Shown: positions 1 to 7,856 of the stretch, piece after piece
How positions within the stretch are numbered: the first letter of the stretch is position 1
How the letters are laid out: every line of letters begins with the position of its first letter
Assembly (NCBI GenBank): GCA_000196815.1
Contig: FP929003.1
Span: 3,805,501 to 3,869,500, forward strand
From: Nitrospira defluvii
GTDB lineage: Bacteria; Nitrospirota; Nitrospiria; Nitrospirales; Nitrospiraceae
Length of the DNA: 64,000 nucleotides
Direction: 5' to 3'
The notes under the pieces: model-generated
The model's database searches: none
Seen by the model: only the letters and a program-made list of their open reading frames with translations
Told to the model about the DNA's origin: nothing
Translations under genes and position numbers: made by a program

Positions 1-1794
1 ACGACAGCCGAACGCACACTCAGCGAACTGGGAACACAGGCCTTGGCAACAGCCATCGCAGCAGGCAAACCGGCCATTCTCCTTGCCGGTCACAGCTACA
101 ACGCCTTTACGCCGGAAGCCTCGCAGTCCGTGGGCAAGAAACTCTCCAGCATGGGCGTGCCGGTGATCCCCGCCGACTGTCTGTTACCGCTCGGCGAGGG
201 GCCCACCTCCTGGCACTTTGCGAACCAGATTTTGAATGCCGTGGCGATCGCCAAGCAGCATCCCAATCTGTTCCTGTTGAGCGTCAGCAACTTCAGTTGC
301 ACCATCGATGCCTTTACCCATGCCACCCTCGCCTCCGAAATGGGATCGAAACCCTATCTGATTCTGGAGATCGACGCGCACACCGCCGATGCCGGAGTCC
401 AGACCAGGCTTGAGGCGTTTCTCGACATCATCGGCAACTACCAAGACAAGCACCATCGCCCCGGCGAGTCGTTCACCGCCTGCCGACTCCTCTCAGAGGG
501 CCGAATTGTCCGATCCAACGGCAAACAGATCCACCTGACCGATCCTCAGGTCACGATTTATTTCCCGAATTTTTCGCCATACCACACCCAGGCCGTGACC
601 ATGGCCTCCCGTTGGCTGGGCTTGCATCCCGGCGTCGTCCTTCCGCTGACCCGCGCGCAGCTCGACCGGGGCCTCCAATACACATCCGGCCGCGAATGTC
701 TGCCGTTGCCGATCTGTATCGGGCAACTGCTTCAGGTCAGCGAGCAGCGACGGCCCGATGAGGTGGCGGGCTTCTACATGCTACGGGGCGGGGCCCCCTG
801 CGTGAGCGATTCCTATATGGGCTACTTAGAGCGGTTTATCACCGAGCAGCGATTGGCAGACCTGTTCTTGTTCGACCCTCGTGAGGAGAATGGCTACCTG
901 GGATTCGACAAGGAACGCCTGACGAAATCGTTCTCCCCCGCCATTGTGCTCGGGGATGTCCTGGTAGAAATTGATCAGGTGCTTCGGGTGGTGGGAGCCC
1001 CTGGGAGCATCGAGCGCCTGCATATCGAGTGGAACCAGTTCGTCGAGCGCACCCGAACGCTGGAGGACTTTCACACTAACTTGCCCGCATTCGTGGACAC
1101 CCTGGCCAAACTCCCACGTACCGAAGATCCACTGACCTGCCCCCGTGTCGTCGTGGCCGGCGATTTCTTTACCCGGTTCAGTTCCTTCTTCATGGACGGT
1201 GTCCGCGACCGCTATGCCGAGCGAGGCATCATCCTCAAGCCGGTCGATCTGAGCGATCTGTTTCTCTACTTTACCTATGACGAGATGGCCGCCACTGCGA
1301 AGCATTGGGGAGTGGAACCGGGCGGCTTCGCCATGGCCAAAGCCTGCACCAGAATCTTTGAACCGGAAGGGCGACAGTACCTGCAGCAATGGGCCGGCCA
1401 TCAGCTGTTACAGGGCGTGGAGGAACACTACCGCGGGCTGTTTCAGAAAACCGGCCTCTTGGTAGCCGGGCCGAACCCCGCCGCTACCGTCTTTCACAAG
1501 GGCGCCGAACATGTGTCCCGCGCGATCTGGGGCGAACTCCTGCCCACCATCGGCAAGGGACTCGATGCCGCTCGCGAAGGGTATGACGGACTGATCCTCA
1601 TCGGGCCGTTCAATTGTCTTCCTTTCCGAATTTCAGAGGCTATTCTCAAGCCGCTCAGCATCCAGGGTGGCATGCCCATTCTGACCTACGAAAGCGACGG
1701 GTATGCCGTCTCCCCTTCGGTACTCAGACAGGTGGATGTTCATATTCAGCAGGTGCTGGACCATGCGGCGAGATCACCGGTTACGCCGGCGTGA
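1..1794 (+). CDS. C-terminal part of a 2-hydroxyacyl-CoA dehydratase activase-like protein (partial)
   Basis: The frame is open to the first base of the window, so the start lies outside; 597 codons are visible. The sequence resembles the C-terminal region of the large BadF/BadG/HgdC-related proteins (DUF2229 type) that join activator ATPase domains to a dehydratase-like part. Recognisable stretches are SVSNFSC, GRECLPLPICIG and GPFNCLPFRISEAI, with conserved Cys that in relatives can hold an iron-sulfur cluster. Known members activate radical 2-hydroxyacyl-CoA dehydratases, but these very long versions are widespread and mostly uncharacterised, so the substrate is unknown. It lies 52 bp upstream of the MlaC-like gene on the same strand. 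Confidence 0.7.
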   Translation, partial: TTAERTLSELGTQALATAIAAGKPAILLAGHSYNAFTPEASQSVGKKLSSMGVPVIPADCLLPLGEGPTSWHFANQILNAVAIAKQHPNLFLLSVSNFSCTIDAFTHATLASEMGSKPYLILEIDAHTADAGVQTRLEAFLDIIGNYQDKHHRPGESFTACRLLSEGRIVRSNGKQIHLTDPQVTIYFPNFSPYHTQAVTMASRWLGLHPGVVLPLTRAQLDRGLQYTSGRECLPLPICIGQLLQVSEQRRPDEVAGFYMLRGGAPCVSDSYMGYLERFITEQRLADLFLFDPREENGYLGFDKERLTKSFSPAIVLGDVLVEIDQVLRVVGAPGSIERLHIEWNQFVERTRTLEDFHTNLPAFVDTLAKLPRTEDPLTCPRVVVAGDFFTRFSSFFMDGVRDRYAERGIILKPVDLSDLFLYFTYDEMAATAKHWGVEPGGFAMAKACTRIFEPEGRQYLQQWAGHQLLQGVEEHYRGLFQKTGLLVAGPNPAATVFHKGAEHVSRAIWGELLPTIGKGLDAAREGYDGLILIGPFNCLPFRISEAILKPLSIQGGMPILTYESDGYAVSPSVLRQVDVHIQQVLDHAARSPVTPA

Positions 1795-1846
1795 ACAGCC
1801 GACGCGCATCCGAACGCGAACCGTGCAACCCTGAGAGGCCCGGATC

Positions 1847-2473
1847 ATGCGCCGACCAAGCTTCGTTCATCTCCTCTTTGCAGGACCGGCCCTCGCACTG
1901 CTGCTCGTGGCGCTGGTCGGGGCGACACTCGAAGGCGCCCCACCGACCGCCGTCGTCCGCGCAACACTCGATACGGTGTTTCACATTCTCGACGACCAGC
2001 AGTTGAAAGCGCCCGGCCAACTGCCCCACCGGCGACACCTGTTGGAAGAAGTCATTGCGGAGCGGTTCGACTACGAAGAAATGTCGAAGCGGACGCTGGC
2101 CGCGCATTGGAAACCACTGACGCAATCAGAACGACAGGAGTTCGTCCAGCTCTTCAAAGCGTTTCTCTCGGACCAGTATGCGGCAAGAATCGAAGGGTAT
2201 GCGGGCGAACGGGTGGTCTATCTCTCCGAGCGCACGGTCGACGGGTACGCCGAAGTCCGAACCAGGCTGGTGTCCGACAAGCTGGACTTTCCGATGGATT
2301 ATCGACTGACGAATAAGGGCGGCACCTGGTTCGCCTATGACGTGATTGTCGATGGTGTGAGCCTGGTCATGAACTATCGCAGTCAGTTCACGAAAATCAT
2401 GGCGGAGTCGTCATTTCAAGAGCTCCTGCGTCGCCTACGGGAACGCCCTGCAAAAGACAAGGACAAGAGCTGA
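1847..2473 (+). CDS. mlaC: MlaC/Ttg2D-like periplasmic phospholipid-binding protein
   Basis: The protein has 208 residues and an N-terminal signal sequence (MRRPSF followed by a hydrophobic run). The body matches the toluene-tolerance Ttg2D/MlaC family: a helical start, ERFDYEEMSKRTL, the QSERQEFVQLFKAFL segment, then beta strands ending in DVIVDGVSLVMNYRSQF. Family members carry phospholipid between an MlaFEDB inner-membrane complex and the outer membrane. A GAGG ribosome site lies 8 bases before the ATG. The matching permease, ATPase and MCE genes lie at the other end of the window (61683-64000), so the system is split or there is more than one MlaC. Family confidence is high; partner assignment is inference. 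Confidence 0.85.
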   Translation: MRRPSFVHLLFAGPALALLLVALVGATLEGAPPTAVVRATLDTVFHILDDQQLKAPGQLPHRRHLLEEVIAERFDYEEMSKRTLAAHWKPLTQSERQEFVQLFKAFLSDQYAARIEGYAGERVVYLSERTVDGYAEVRTRLVSDKLDFPMDYRLTNKGGTWFAYDVIVDGVSLVMNYRSQFTKIMAESSFQELLRRLRERPAKDKDKS

Positions 2474-2564
2474 ACGGGGCACCTCCTGCTGACCATCCGG
2501 GGGTACTCTTCTTGAACAGTCCGACCAACGACAAAGCCCCCGGCGATGCCCTCAGAGCCTGCCG

Positions 2565-2954
2565 TCAGCTCAACCGGTGGAGATGCCGGGACACATCGTG
2601 ATAACGCGCCGGCGTCACAACGTAACAATAGTCGAACAGCCGATCCGCCGCCTCCGGAGCAATACCCTGCTCCCGAGCCTGCAGCATCTCCATGAACCGA
2701 TTCATGCTTCGGTACACCGCTTCGCCATCGTCCTTGCTCAAGTACCCTCGCACGGTCGCCAATTGCGCGACATAGGGGGCAAACCGATCTCCAGCCCCCT
2801 CCTCCTTTGCCTGCTCAGCCAATACCGCCTGCACCATCGCATCGAGCCACTCCTGCTCTCCGGCGCCGGCAACACGAACAACGCCGGGCATGACGAGACT
2901 CGCCAACAACAGGACCGATGCCGCCATCCACTTCGTGACTTGGATGATTCGCAT
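2565..2954 (-). CDS. Small exported protein, unnamed family, paralogue 1
   Basis: The protein has 129 residues. I chose the ATG at 2954 because GAGGAGG precedes it at good spacing and it gives a signal peptide (MRIIQVTKWMAASVLLLASL). The mature part is a helical module shared with the proteins at 5805-6227 and 3038-3472: WLDAM, FAPYV, a MNRFMEML segment, AAD-LFDYCY-VTP and YHDVSRH. One Cys and two His (FDYC, HDVxRH) are conserved in all three copies and could bind a metal or haem. No CXXCH is present. It is the last gene of a seven-gene minus-strand run with four cupredoxin-like proteins. I do not recognise the family. Confidence 0.75.
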   Translation of the reverse strand: MRIIQVTKWMAASVLLLASLVMPGVVRVAGAGEQEWLDAMVQAVLAEQAKEEGAGDRFAPYVAQLATVRGYLSKDDGEAVYRSMNRFMEMLQAREQGIAPEAADRLFDYCYVVTPARYHDVSRHLHRLS

Positions 2955-3037
2955 GATGTCCTCCTCGCGCACACCCGGAATTCCGCGGCTCGTCTCCACT
3001 GCACGATGATCATTCGGAAATCCGGCTCCGGCCAACC

Positions 3038-3472
3038 CTATTCCTCCCAGAAGAATTTCTCCCAGTTCACGGTTTTATCCCACCACTGCTTGTGCCGCTT
3101 GACGTCGTGCAGGGCCGGCGGGGTGACTTCATAACAGAAATCCCACATCGCATCGGCGGCCTTGGCGCTGATATCTCCGTCCCGGCTTTCCAGCATGTCC
3201 ATAAAACGGTTCATCGCCATATACGAACCTTTCCAGTCACCCCGGTCATAGAGGCTTCGCACCAGGGTGACTTGGCCGACATAAGGATCGAACGATCCGG
3301 GCTCGCCCTTGGCAGAAGCGATCCCTTCCTGCACGACGACGAACCCGGTCAATTGCTCCACCCAGCCTTCCGACCCCGCATACATCGCGATCGCCGCCAG
3401 CGGGACGAGCACCGCAAGCAACACGCAGAGGACGACACCCGTCGTCTTCCGTGAGATAGTCATCGGTGTCAT
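3038..3472 (-). CDS. Small exported protein, unnamed family, paralogue 2 (most divergent)
   Basis: The protein has 144 residues and starts at an ATG preceded by AAGGAGGGG. A hydrophobic N-terminal segment (VVLCVLLAVLVPLAAIAM) suggests export or a membrane anchor. It keeps the family pattern of its neighbours: DPYVGQVTLVR, YMAMNRFMDMLESRD, AADAMWDFCYEVTP and LHDVKRH. The C-terminus is extended and aromatic (KQWWDKTVNWEKFFWEE), unlike the other two copies. The Cys and the HDVxRH pair are kept. The divergence suggests a partner role rather than simple redundancy, which is inference. Function unknown. Confidence 0.75.
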   Translation of the reverse strand: MTPMTISRKTTGVVLCVLLAVLVPLAAIAMYAGSEGWVEQLTGFVVVQEGIASAKGEPGSFDPYVGQVTLVRSLYDRGDWKGSYMAMNRFMDMLESRDGDISAKAADAMWDFCYEVTPPALHDVKRHKQWWDKTVNWEKFFWEE

Positions 3473-3582
3473 GACTCCCCTCCTTACTTCTGACGTATCA
3501 GCTGTTTTTCAGATGGCCCTCGTTCCCTGACCATCACCGTCCCCATTGGATTCCCCCCCCAGCAAAATGCGCTCACGATCCT

Positions 3583-4110
3583 CTACTGGACCGTCCGGAT
3601 GGTCCCGCCGTGATGGACCATGCGGATCGTCCCGCCCGTATCAATGTCCCCTCTGTGCAACGGACAGAAAAAACGAAACTCCTCGACGCCTCCTCGTTCA
3701 CGGCTCCCTTCCCATGGCGCAGGACTCACCAGGGTTCTGACGCTGTCCTCAGGGGCCACCGTCACCCGCAACGGCTTGTTGATAACGTCACCCTGCTCAC
3801 CGGCTACTTGTTCGTAGAGCCCCTCGACCATGAAAACGTGTGTACGGACGGTGGGGTTCACGAGAAGGAAGATCAATCCGTCCCTGAGGTCCGTATCCGT
3901 ATGAATAACGACCTCACTGGGAAGCCAGGCTGCCGAGTGGTCCGGTAAATCCTCTACGACAAAACGGAACTCGCTGCCGCGAGCCACCTGGTTGGCCGAC
4001 AACATCCACGTCAGCCCCACGATAAGAACACTCACCAGCGACACACCCCGCCGCCATCGACACTTGGTAACGGCCACGAACCGACTCGCCTGGCTTCTCT
4101 GATTCCTCAT
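3583..4110 (-). CDS. Cupredoxin-like exported protein with Asp at the axial position
   Basis: The protein has 175 residues from the ATG at 4110, which follows GGGGA and gives a basic n-region plus a hydrophobic core (VSLVSVLIVGLTWML). A start at 4176 with GGGAGG upstream is also possible. The beta-rich body resembles a type 1 copper fold: His91 in VRTHVF, then Cys149 and His152 in FFCPLHRGDID. In plastocyanin-like proteins the axial Met follows the Cys by eight residues; here that place is Asp157. The last 17 residues contain a nine-residue repeat (GGTIRMVHH, GGTIRTVQ) from a 27-bp tandem duplication at the gene end. It is 63% similar by eye to its upstream neighbour in the core. Copper binding is inference. 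Confidence 0.7.
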   Translation of the reverse strand: MRNQRSQASRFVAVTKCRWRRGVSLVSVLIVGLTWMLSANQVARGSEFRFVVEDLPDHSAAWLPSEVVIHTDTDLRDGLIFLLVNPTVRTHVFMVEGLYEQVAGEQGDVINKPLRVTVAPEDSVRTLVSPAPWEGSRERGGVEEFRFFCPLHRGDIDTGGTIRMVHHGGTIRTVQ

Positions 4111-4162
4111 CGTGATTCCCCACAAAGACCCCTGCGAACCCTGTCCTCTATCCTGATCGCGG

Positions 4163-4624
4163 TTACGGCAAGACATGAATCGTTCCTCCCAGATGCGCGT
4201 CGCCTTTATGTAAGGGACAAAAAAACGGATAGGCTTCCTCCTCTGAACCGGCTTCCGCCTGTCCCCGTTCAAATTGGGCCGTGCTGATCTGCACCCGGAC
4301 CCTGTCTTCCGATGTCACGTTGACCCGTAACGGCTTTGTGCTGACTTCCCCACCCGCACCCATCACCTCTTCGAACAGTCCATAGGCGGCAAAGGCATGG
4401 GTGCGATCTGTCGGATTCTCCAGCACAAACACCAACCCATCCTGCATCTCCGTGCTGCGATGAATCAGCACTTCCTGCGGCACCCACACCGCCCGCTTCT
4501 CCCCGAGATCTTGCACCACAAAGTGAAACTCCGCCGCCCCAGCGGCGCTCCAGAAACCCAGAGCGCCGGCCAGGACAACGGTAGCCAGACCACTCACACA
4601 ATGGGATGGCTTTATGTGGCTCAT
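4163..4624 (-). CDS. Cupredoxin-like exported protein with His at the axial position
   Basis: The protein has 153 residues and a signal peptide (GLATVVLAGALGFWSAAGA) after the start, with GGAAGGACT upstream. Candidate copper ligands are His76 (DRTHAF) and Cys126/His129 (FFCPLHKGDAH). The residue eight after the Cys, where plastocyanin has Met, is His134. The core EFHFVVQDLGEKRAVWVPQ aligns with EFRFVVEDLPDHSAAWLPS in the next gene, so the two form one pair of paralogues. Family assignment rests on the spaced His and C-x2-H motif and the size; no search was possible. It may carry electrons in the periplasm. Confidence 0.7.
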   Translation of the reverse strand: MSHIKPSHCVSGLATVVLAGALGFWSAAGAAEFHFVVQDLGEKRAVWVPQEVLIHRSTEMQDGLVFVLENPTDRTHAFAAYGLFEEVMGAGGEVSTKPLRVNVTSEDRVRVQISTAQFERGQAEAGSEEEAYPFFCPLHKGDAHLGGTIHVLP

Positions 4625-4660
4625 GTTGCGAGTCCTTCCGGCTACAGGAGCCGGGTGCGA

Positions 4661-5155
4661 TCAGCCACCACCCACCTCACCCCTGGTTTCGATGACATAC
4701 ACCTCCCCTTTGACTTCCGGATGGATGTCGCACCAGAGGGCATGACGCATGCTCTCGGCGATGCCCGTGGCCGGATCGAACTTCGACGGCGCTGTCGCGA
4801 AATGAAGCGTCATCGTCTTCCCCGAATCCACGTGGTACGATTTGAAGTTCTTCCCGACCACCTCAACCCCGCCTTCCACACGAACCGGAATCCCCTTGAA
4901 TAGATTCGACGCGAACCCATGCGTGACGCTGTCCTTATTGTGGATCATGATCGTCGTGTCGTGCGACGGCATCGTCAGCCCCACGGTCTCGTATCCGTGC
5001 TGCCGATCTTTAATCGTGATCTCCACCTTCGACGGCGGTGCCCCCATGCCAGGGGCTTGCGCAAACGCCACCGTCCTGCCCATGCCGAGCAACGTCATGG
5101 CCGCCACGGCAAGGGGAACCGCCAGCACTGTGGTTGTATGTCCTCTGATCTTCAT
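4661..5155 (-). CDS. Cupredoxin-like exported protein without an obvious axial ligand (copy 1)
   Basis: The protein has 164 residues. The ATG at 5155 follows AAGGAGGT and gives a clear signal peptide ending near FAQA. Candidate ligands are His79 (SVTHGF) and Cys142/His145 in RHALWCDIHPEVKGEV. The loop after His145 is about two residues shorter than in plastocyanin and has no Met at the usual place. The block KTMTLHFA before it is typical of cupredoxin strands (a KTxTLxF pattern). It pairs with the 5283-5774 protein, which shares MRH, WCD and HPxVKGE. It sits mid-operon and its redox role is inferred. Confidence 0.7.
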   Translation of the reverse strand: MKIRGHTTTVLAVPLAVAAMTLLGMGRTVAFAQAPGMGAPPSKVEITIKDRQHGYETVGLTMPSHDTTIMIHNKDSVTHGFASNLFKGIPVRVEGGVEVVGKNFKSYHVDSGKTMTLHFATAPSKFDPATGIAESMRHALWCDIHPEVKGEVYVIETRGEVGGG

Positions 5156-5282
5156 GATGGACCTCCTTGGTTGAAACGTGAACGACTCACTGCTTCCTCC
5201 CGGAGAACCTCGCGCCACTGCGCGTCACTTCGCCACGATGATTCCACCCTGCCATCTTCTTTCTCCTGACTCAGTCTTCCGC

Positions 5283-5774
5283 TCACCCGCCTCGGCGTTC
5301 GATGATGAACAGTTCCCCCTTCACGTCCGGATGCATGTCGCACCAGATGACATGCCGCATAAGCGGGCTCATCATCGTGAGCGGGGCTTCCGCCGACCCC
5401 TTAGTAAAATGAAGCGTCATGGTCTTGCCTGGATCGACGCGGAAAGATGGGACATCTTTCCCCGCAACCTGGTACCCGTCGCCTTCCAGCCGAACCGGCG
5501 TGTCCTTAAACAGCGGGGAGTAGAATCCATGCGTCACGCCGTCTTCATTGCGGACCACGATGGCCGTGGGATTCCCCTCCCGGCCATAGCCGGTGACATG
5601 GAACTCCATTTTCTTGATGGTCACCTGGATCGTTACTTCTGGCGCTGCCTGTTCTGTCGTCGCAGCCGCGGCCACACCCGTTACGGCTCCCGACAACAGG
5701 CCCCACGCCAGCGCGATGGACACGAACGTAACGGACATCGACCCCGCCCTTGACTCCTCCCTTCTTGTTCTCAT
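5283..5774 (-). CDS. Cupredoxin-like exported protein without an obvious axial ligand (copy 2)
   Basis: The protein has 163 residues with a twin-Arg-rich but not canonical Tat N-terminus and a hydrophobic core (VTFVSIALAWGLLSG). Candidate ligands are His82 (GVTHGF) and Cys145/His148 (WCDMHPDVKGE). His141 and Met139 in PLMRHVIW are shared with the neighbouring copy. The pattern GKTMTLHF fits a cupredoxin strand before the ligand loop. It is the second gene of the run, 30 bp downstream of a paralogue of the unnamed family. A start at 5738 is possible but has a poorer ribosome site. Copper binding and partner are inference. Confidence 0.7.
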   Translation of the reverse strand: MRTRREESRAGSMSVTFVSIALAWGLLSGAVTGVAAAATTEQAAPEVTIQVTIKKMEFHVTGYGREGNPTAIVVRNEDGVTHGFYSPLFKDTPVRLEGDGYQVAGKDVPSFRVDPGKTMTLHFTKGSAEAPLTMMSPLMRHVIWCDMHPDVKGELFIIERRGG

Positions 5775-5804
5775 GGCGTCCGCCTTTCCCGCGCGTCATG
5801 GCGC

Positions 5805-6227
5805 TCACCCGCCGCTGCCGCCGTACTGATCCTCAATAAACTTATCGATATGCCTGGACACGTCGTGATACTTCGCCGGGGTCACGAGATAGCAGTAATC
5901 GAACAGTCGGTCCGCGACTTCAGGAGACACCCCATAGTCGCGCGCTTCGAGCATGTCCATGAATCGGTTCATCGCCTGATACACCGCATCCCCCTCGCCG
6001 TTGATGATGTGCGCCCGCACCGTCGTCAGATGCGCGACATACGGGGCAAACGTCCCCCAAAACGGCCCTTCATTCGCTTGCTCGGCGAGCACGGCCTCCA
6101 TCATCGCGTCGAGCCAGTCGGGTTCGGGCAAGGGAGCCGGCAGGGGACCGCCCAGCGCCATCACCATCGCCCCCGTCAACACCAGCAGCGCCCCCGCCGT
6201 CCATCGAATATCCTTGATGACCCACAT
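5805..6227 (-). CDS. Small exported protein, unnamed family, paralogue 3
   Basis: The protein has 140 residues if the ATG at 6227 is used (AAGGA nine bases upstream); an ATG three codons earlier is possible. It has a signal peptide or anchor (GALLVLTGAMVMALGG), then the family module: WLDAMMEAVLAEQ, FAPYVAHLTTVR, MNRFMDMLEARD, VADRLFDYCYLVTP and YHDVSRH. It is nearly as long as, and very similar to, the last gene of the run (2565-2954). As the first gene it probably sets expression of the whole set from the promoter at 6266-6294. Function unknown. Confidence 0.75.
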   Translation of the reverse strand: MWVIKDIRWTAGALLVLTGAMVMALGGPLPAPLPEPDWLDAMMEAVLAEQANEGPFWGTFAPYVAHLTTVRAHIINGEGDAVYQAMNRFMDMLEARDYGVSPEVADRLFDYCYLVTPAKYHDVSRHIDKFIEDQYGGSGG

Positions 6228-6265
6228 GGCATCCATTCCTTCGGTTCACACGGCCTCATGTTCTT

Positions 6266-6294
6266 AGCGTACGTCCGGACGCACGTTCCGACAA
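6266..6294 (-). promoter_or_regulatory. Candidate promoter with palindrome for the cupredoxin-like operon
   Basis: On the minus strand, TTGTCG and TACGCT are separated by exactly 17 bases, a fair sigma-70 match, and the predicted start lies about 30 bases before the ATG at 6227. The spacer contains the perfect palindrome CGTCCGGACG (6272-6281), extended imperfectly to 16 bp, which could be a regulator site. The PAS-LuxR gene next door is an obvious candidate regulator, but this is inference. Confidence 0.4.
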
Positions 6295-6437
6295 TGAGAC
6301 GAATGCATCATTGTTGCGATGGGTTGGCCACACCAGACGCGCAGGCAACTCGATGAGGGTTTGAAAGGGATCGTGCGGGAGTTCGTCAACATCGGCTCAT
6401 ACGGCAAGTACCAACAACTGTGGCACAAACCGACACG

Positions 6438-7145
6438 TCACTTCTGAGCAGACACCCCGCCGGGTGGAAACGCAATGGCGAGCGCCTGGAGACGGCTGTG
6501 GGCGCCCAGCTTTTCAAGGATGTGTTGAATGTGGTTGCGCACGGTTACCGGGCTGATGCACAGCAGATCCGCGATGTCCTTGCCGCTCTTGCCGGCGGCG
6601 AGCCCGCGCAGAATTTCCCGTTCCCGTTCGCCAAGGGGAAGGAGAGCGGGAATCTCCGGCACCGTATCCGCCCGTCTCTCCGTCGCCCCTCGCGACAGCG
6701 GCTCTGACGAGGCATAATCCCGACCTCGTGGAGGCGCCACCGCGGCATACAGTTCCTCCGTCAATCCCAGGACCTTCTTGCGCGCCGTGATGTCGCGAAA
6801 GAGGTGTGCGGCCAGAAAGCGATCCGGCTTTCTGGAGGGCACCGGCAACGAACTCACATTGAGCCAGATCACTTTCCCCCCCTTGGTTCTGGTCTGAATG
6901 TCGAAATTGCGCACACCCCTTCCGCAACCCAACCGATGCCCGACCACACAGGAGGGCGAACAGAACGGGTGGCCGGCCAGCGTCTCGCCTCGGATCACCT
7001 CTTGACAGGGACGCCCGATCACGTCCTGAGCGCGAAACCCCAGCAACCGCTCGGCAGCCTTGTTCCACAGGATCACAATGCCCTCTTCATTCATCAGCAT
7101 GGCACCGTCGGCAGTGCGCTGCAGCATGGCCCAGACCTGTTTCAT
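6438..7145 (-). CDS. PAS domain LuxR-type transcriptional regulator
   Basis: The protein has 235 residues from the ATG at 7145 (AGGGAGA upstream). Residues 1-120 form a PAS domain (GAMLMNEEGIVILWNKAAE, ending in RDITARKK). It carries four Cys at 47, 62, 66 and 74 (GRPC, HPFCSPSC, LGCG), a spacing seen in other PAS-LuxR proteins and suited to a metal, haem or redox sensor. Residues 168-228 are a LuxR/NarL helix-turn-helix (LGEREREILRGLAAGKSGKD, VRNHIQHILEKLGAHSR). No receiver domain is present, so it probably senses its signal directly. It lies upstream of and on the same strand as the cupredoxin-like operon, which it may control. Confidence 0.85.
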   Translation of the reverse strand: MKQVWAMLQRTADGAMLMNEEGIVILWNKAAERLLGFRAQDVIGRPCQEVIRGETLAGHPFCSPSCVVGHRLGCGRGVRNFDIQTRTKGGKVIWLNVSSLPVPSRKPDRFLAAHLFRDITARKKVLGLTEELYAAVAPPRGRDYASSEPLSRGATERRADTVPEIPALLPLGEREREILRGLAAGKSGKDIADLLCISPVTVRNHIQHILEKLGAHSRLQALAIAFPPGGVSAQK

Positions 7146-7323
7146 GATGGCGATCTCCCTGGTGGGCAATCTGCCTGATACGGGACCTGCGCATTGAAGG
7201 ATCAGGGGACGTTCCTAAACGAAAATCGCTCACGGAAGGTTCTCAGGAGCAGGCCGACTCCGAAGAGGAGTTGATTCATCGGTCGGCAATGGATTCGGAG
7301 TTCCATGCTCGTCCCTCATCGAG

Positions 7324-7809
7324 CTAGAATTTGTACCCGAACCGACAGAGCAACGTCCGTCCGCCGGCGATATCCTGCTCCTCCCCAACTCCCTTCGGGC
7401 TGGAGCCATCCACCACACCCAGAAGCCCGCGTCCCCGTTCCATCTCCGCCATGATCACCTCCACATCATTCGCCGTCGCACAGAAAATCGTACAGACCTC
7501 CGGCACCTGCCGGATCATCGGCAGCACGTTGATTGGAAAACACTCTTTCAATAGCACGATAACACTATGGCCGGCGCCGATCGCCGAGGCATGTATCCTC
7601 ACCAGGGCGAAGGCCTCATCCGTCCCGCGCCACCGAACGAGGCAGGGGCCGGAGGCTTCACAAAACGCCAATCCAAACTGAATCCCCGGCACCTCCGTCA
7701 CCAGCGCTTCGTGAAGATCTTCAACCGTCTTGATGAAATGAGCCTGAACAAGGATCAGATTGACGGAGTCAGGCTTTTGAAGGACTACGGAACGCAGGGT
7801 CAACGCCAT
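7324..7809 (-). CDS. Adenosine-specific kinase family protein
   Basis: The protein has 161 residues, the usual length for this family (Pfam Adenosine_kin, earlier DUF355). The family's C-terminal signature is clear: LLGVVDGSSPKGVGEEQD followed by RTLLCRFGYKF. The middle contains the family's Cys- and Gly-rich strands (FGLAFCEASGPCLVR, FPINVLPMIRQVPEVCTIFC). GAAGAGG precedes the start. Archaeal members have been described as adenosine-binding; the true reaction in bacteria is not well settled. Nearest neighbours are a stress protein and a regulator, which gives no further hint. Confidence 0.85.
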   Translation of the reverse strand: MALTLRSVVLQKPDSVNLILVQAHFIKTVEDLHEALVTEVPGIQFGLAFCEASGPCLVRWRGTDEAFALVRIHASAIGAGHSVIVLLKECFPINVLPMIRQVPEVCTIFCATANDVEVIMAEMERGRGLLGVVDGSSPKGVGEEQDIAGGRTLLCRFGYKF

Positions 7810-7856
7810 TGCAGCCTCTTCGTTGGTTGTTCGTGAACAGACGGGGCACCCCCTTG

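Noticed and set aside
3583-5774. Assignment of the cupredoxin-like proteins as nitrosocyanin
   Set aside because: Nitrosocyanin uses a Glu ligand and a different motif spacing; these proteins have CPLH or CDxH loops and no matching Glu, so only a general cupredoxin call is made.
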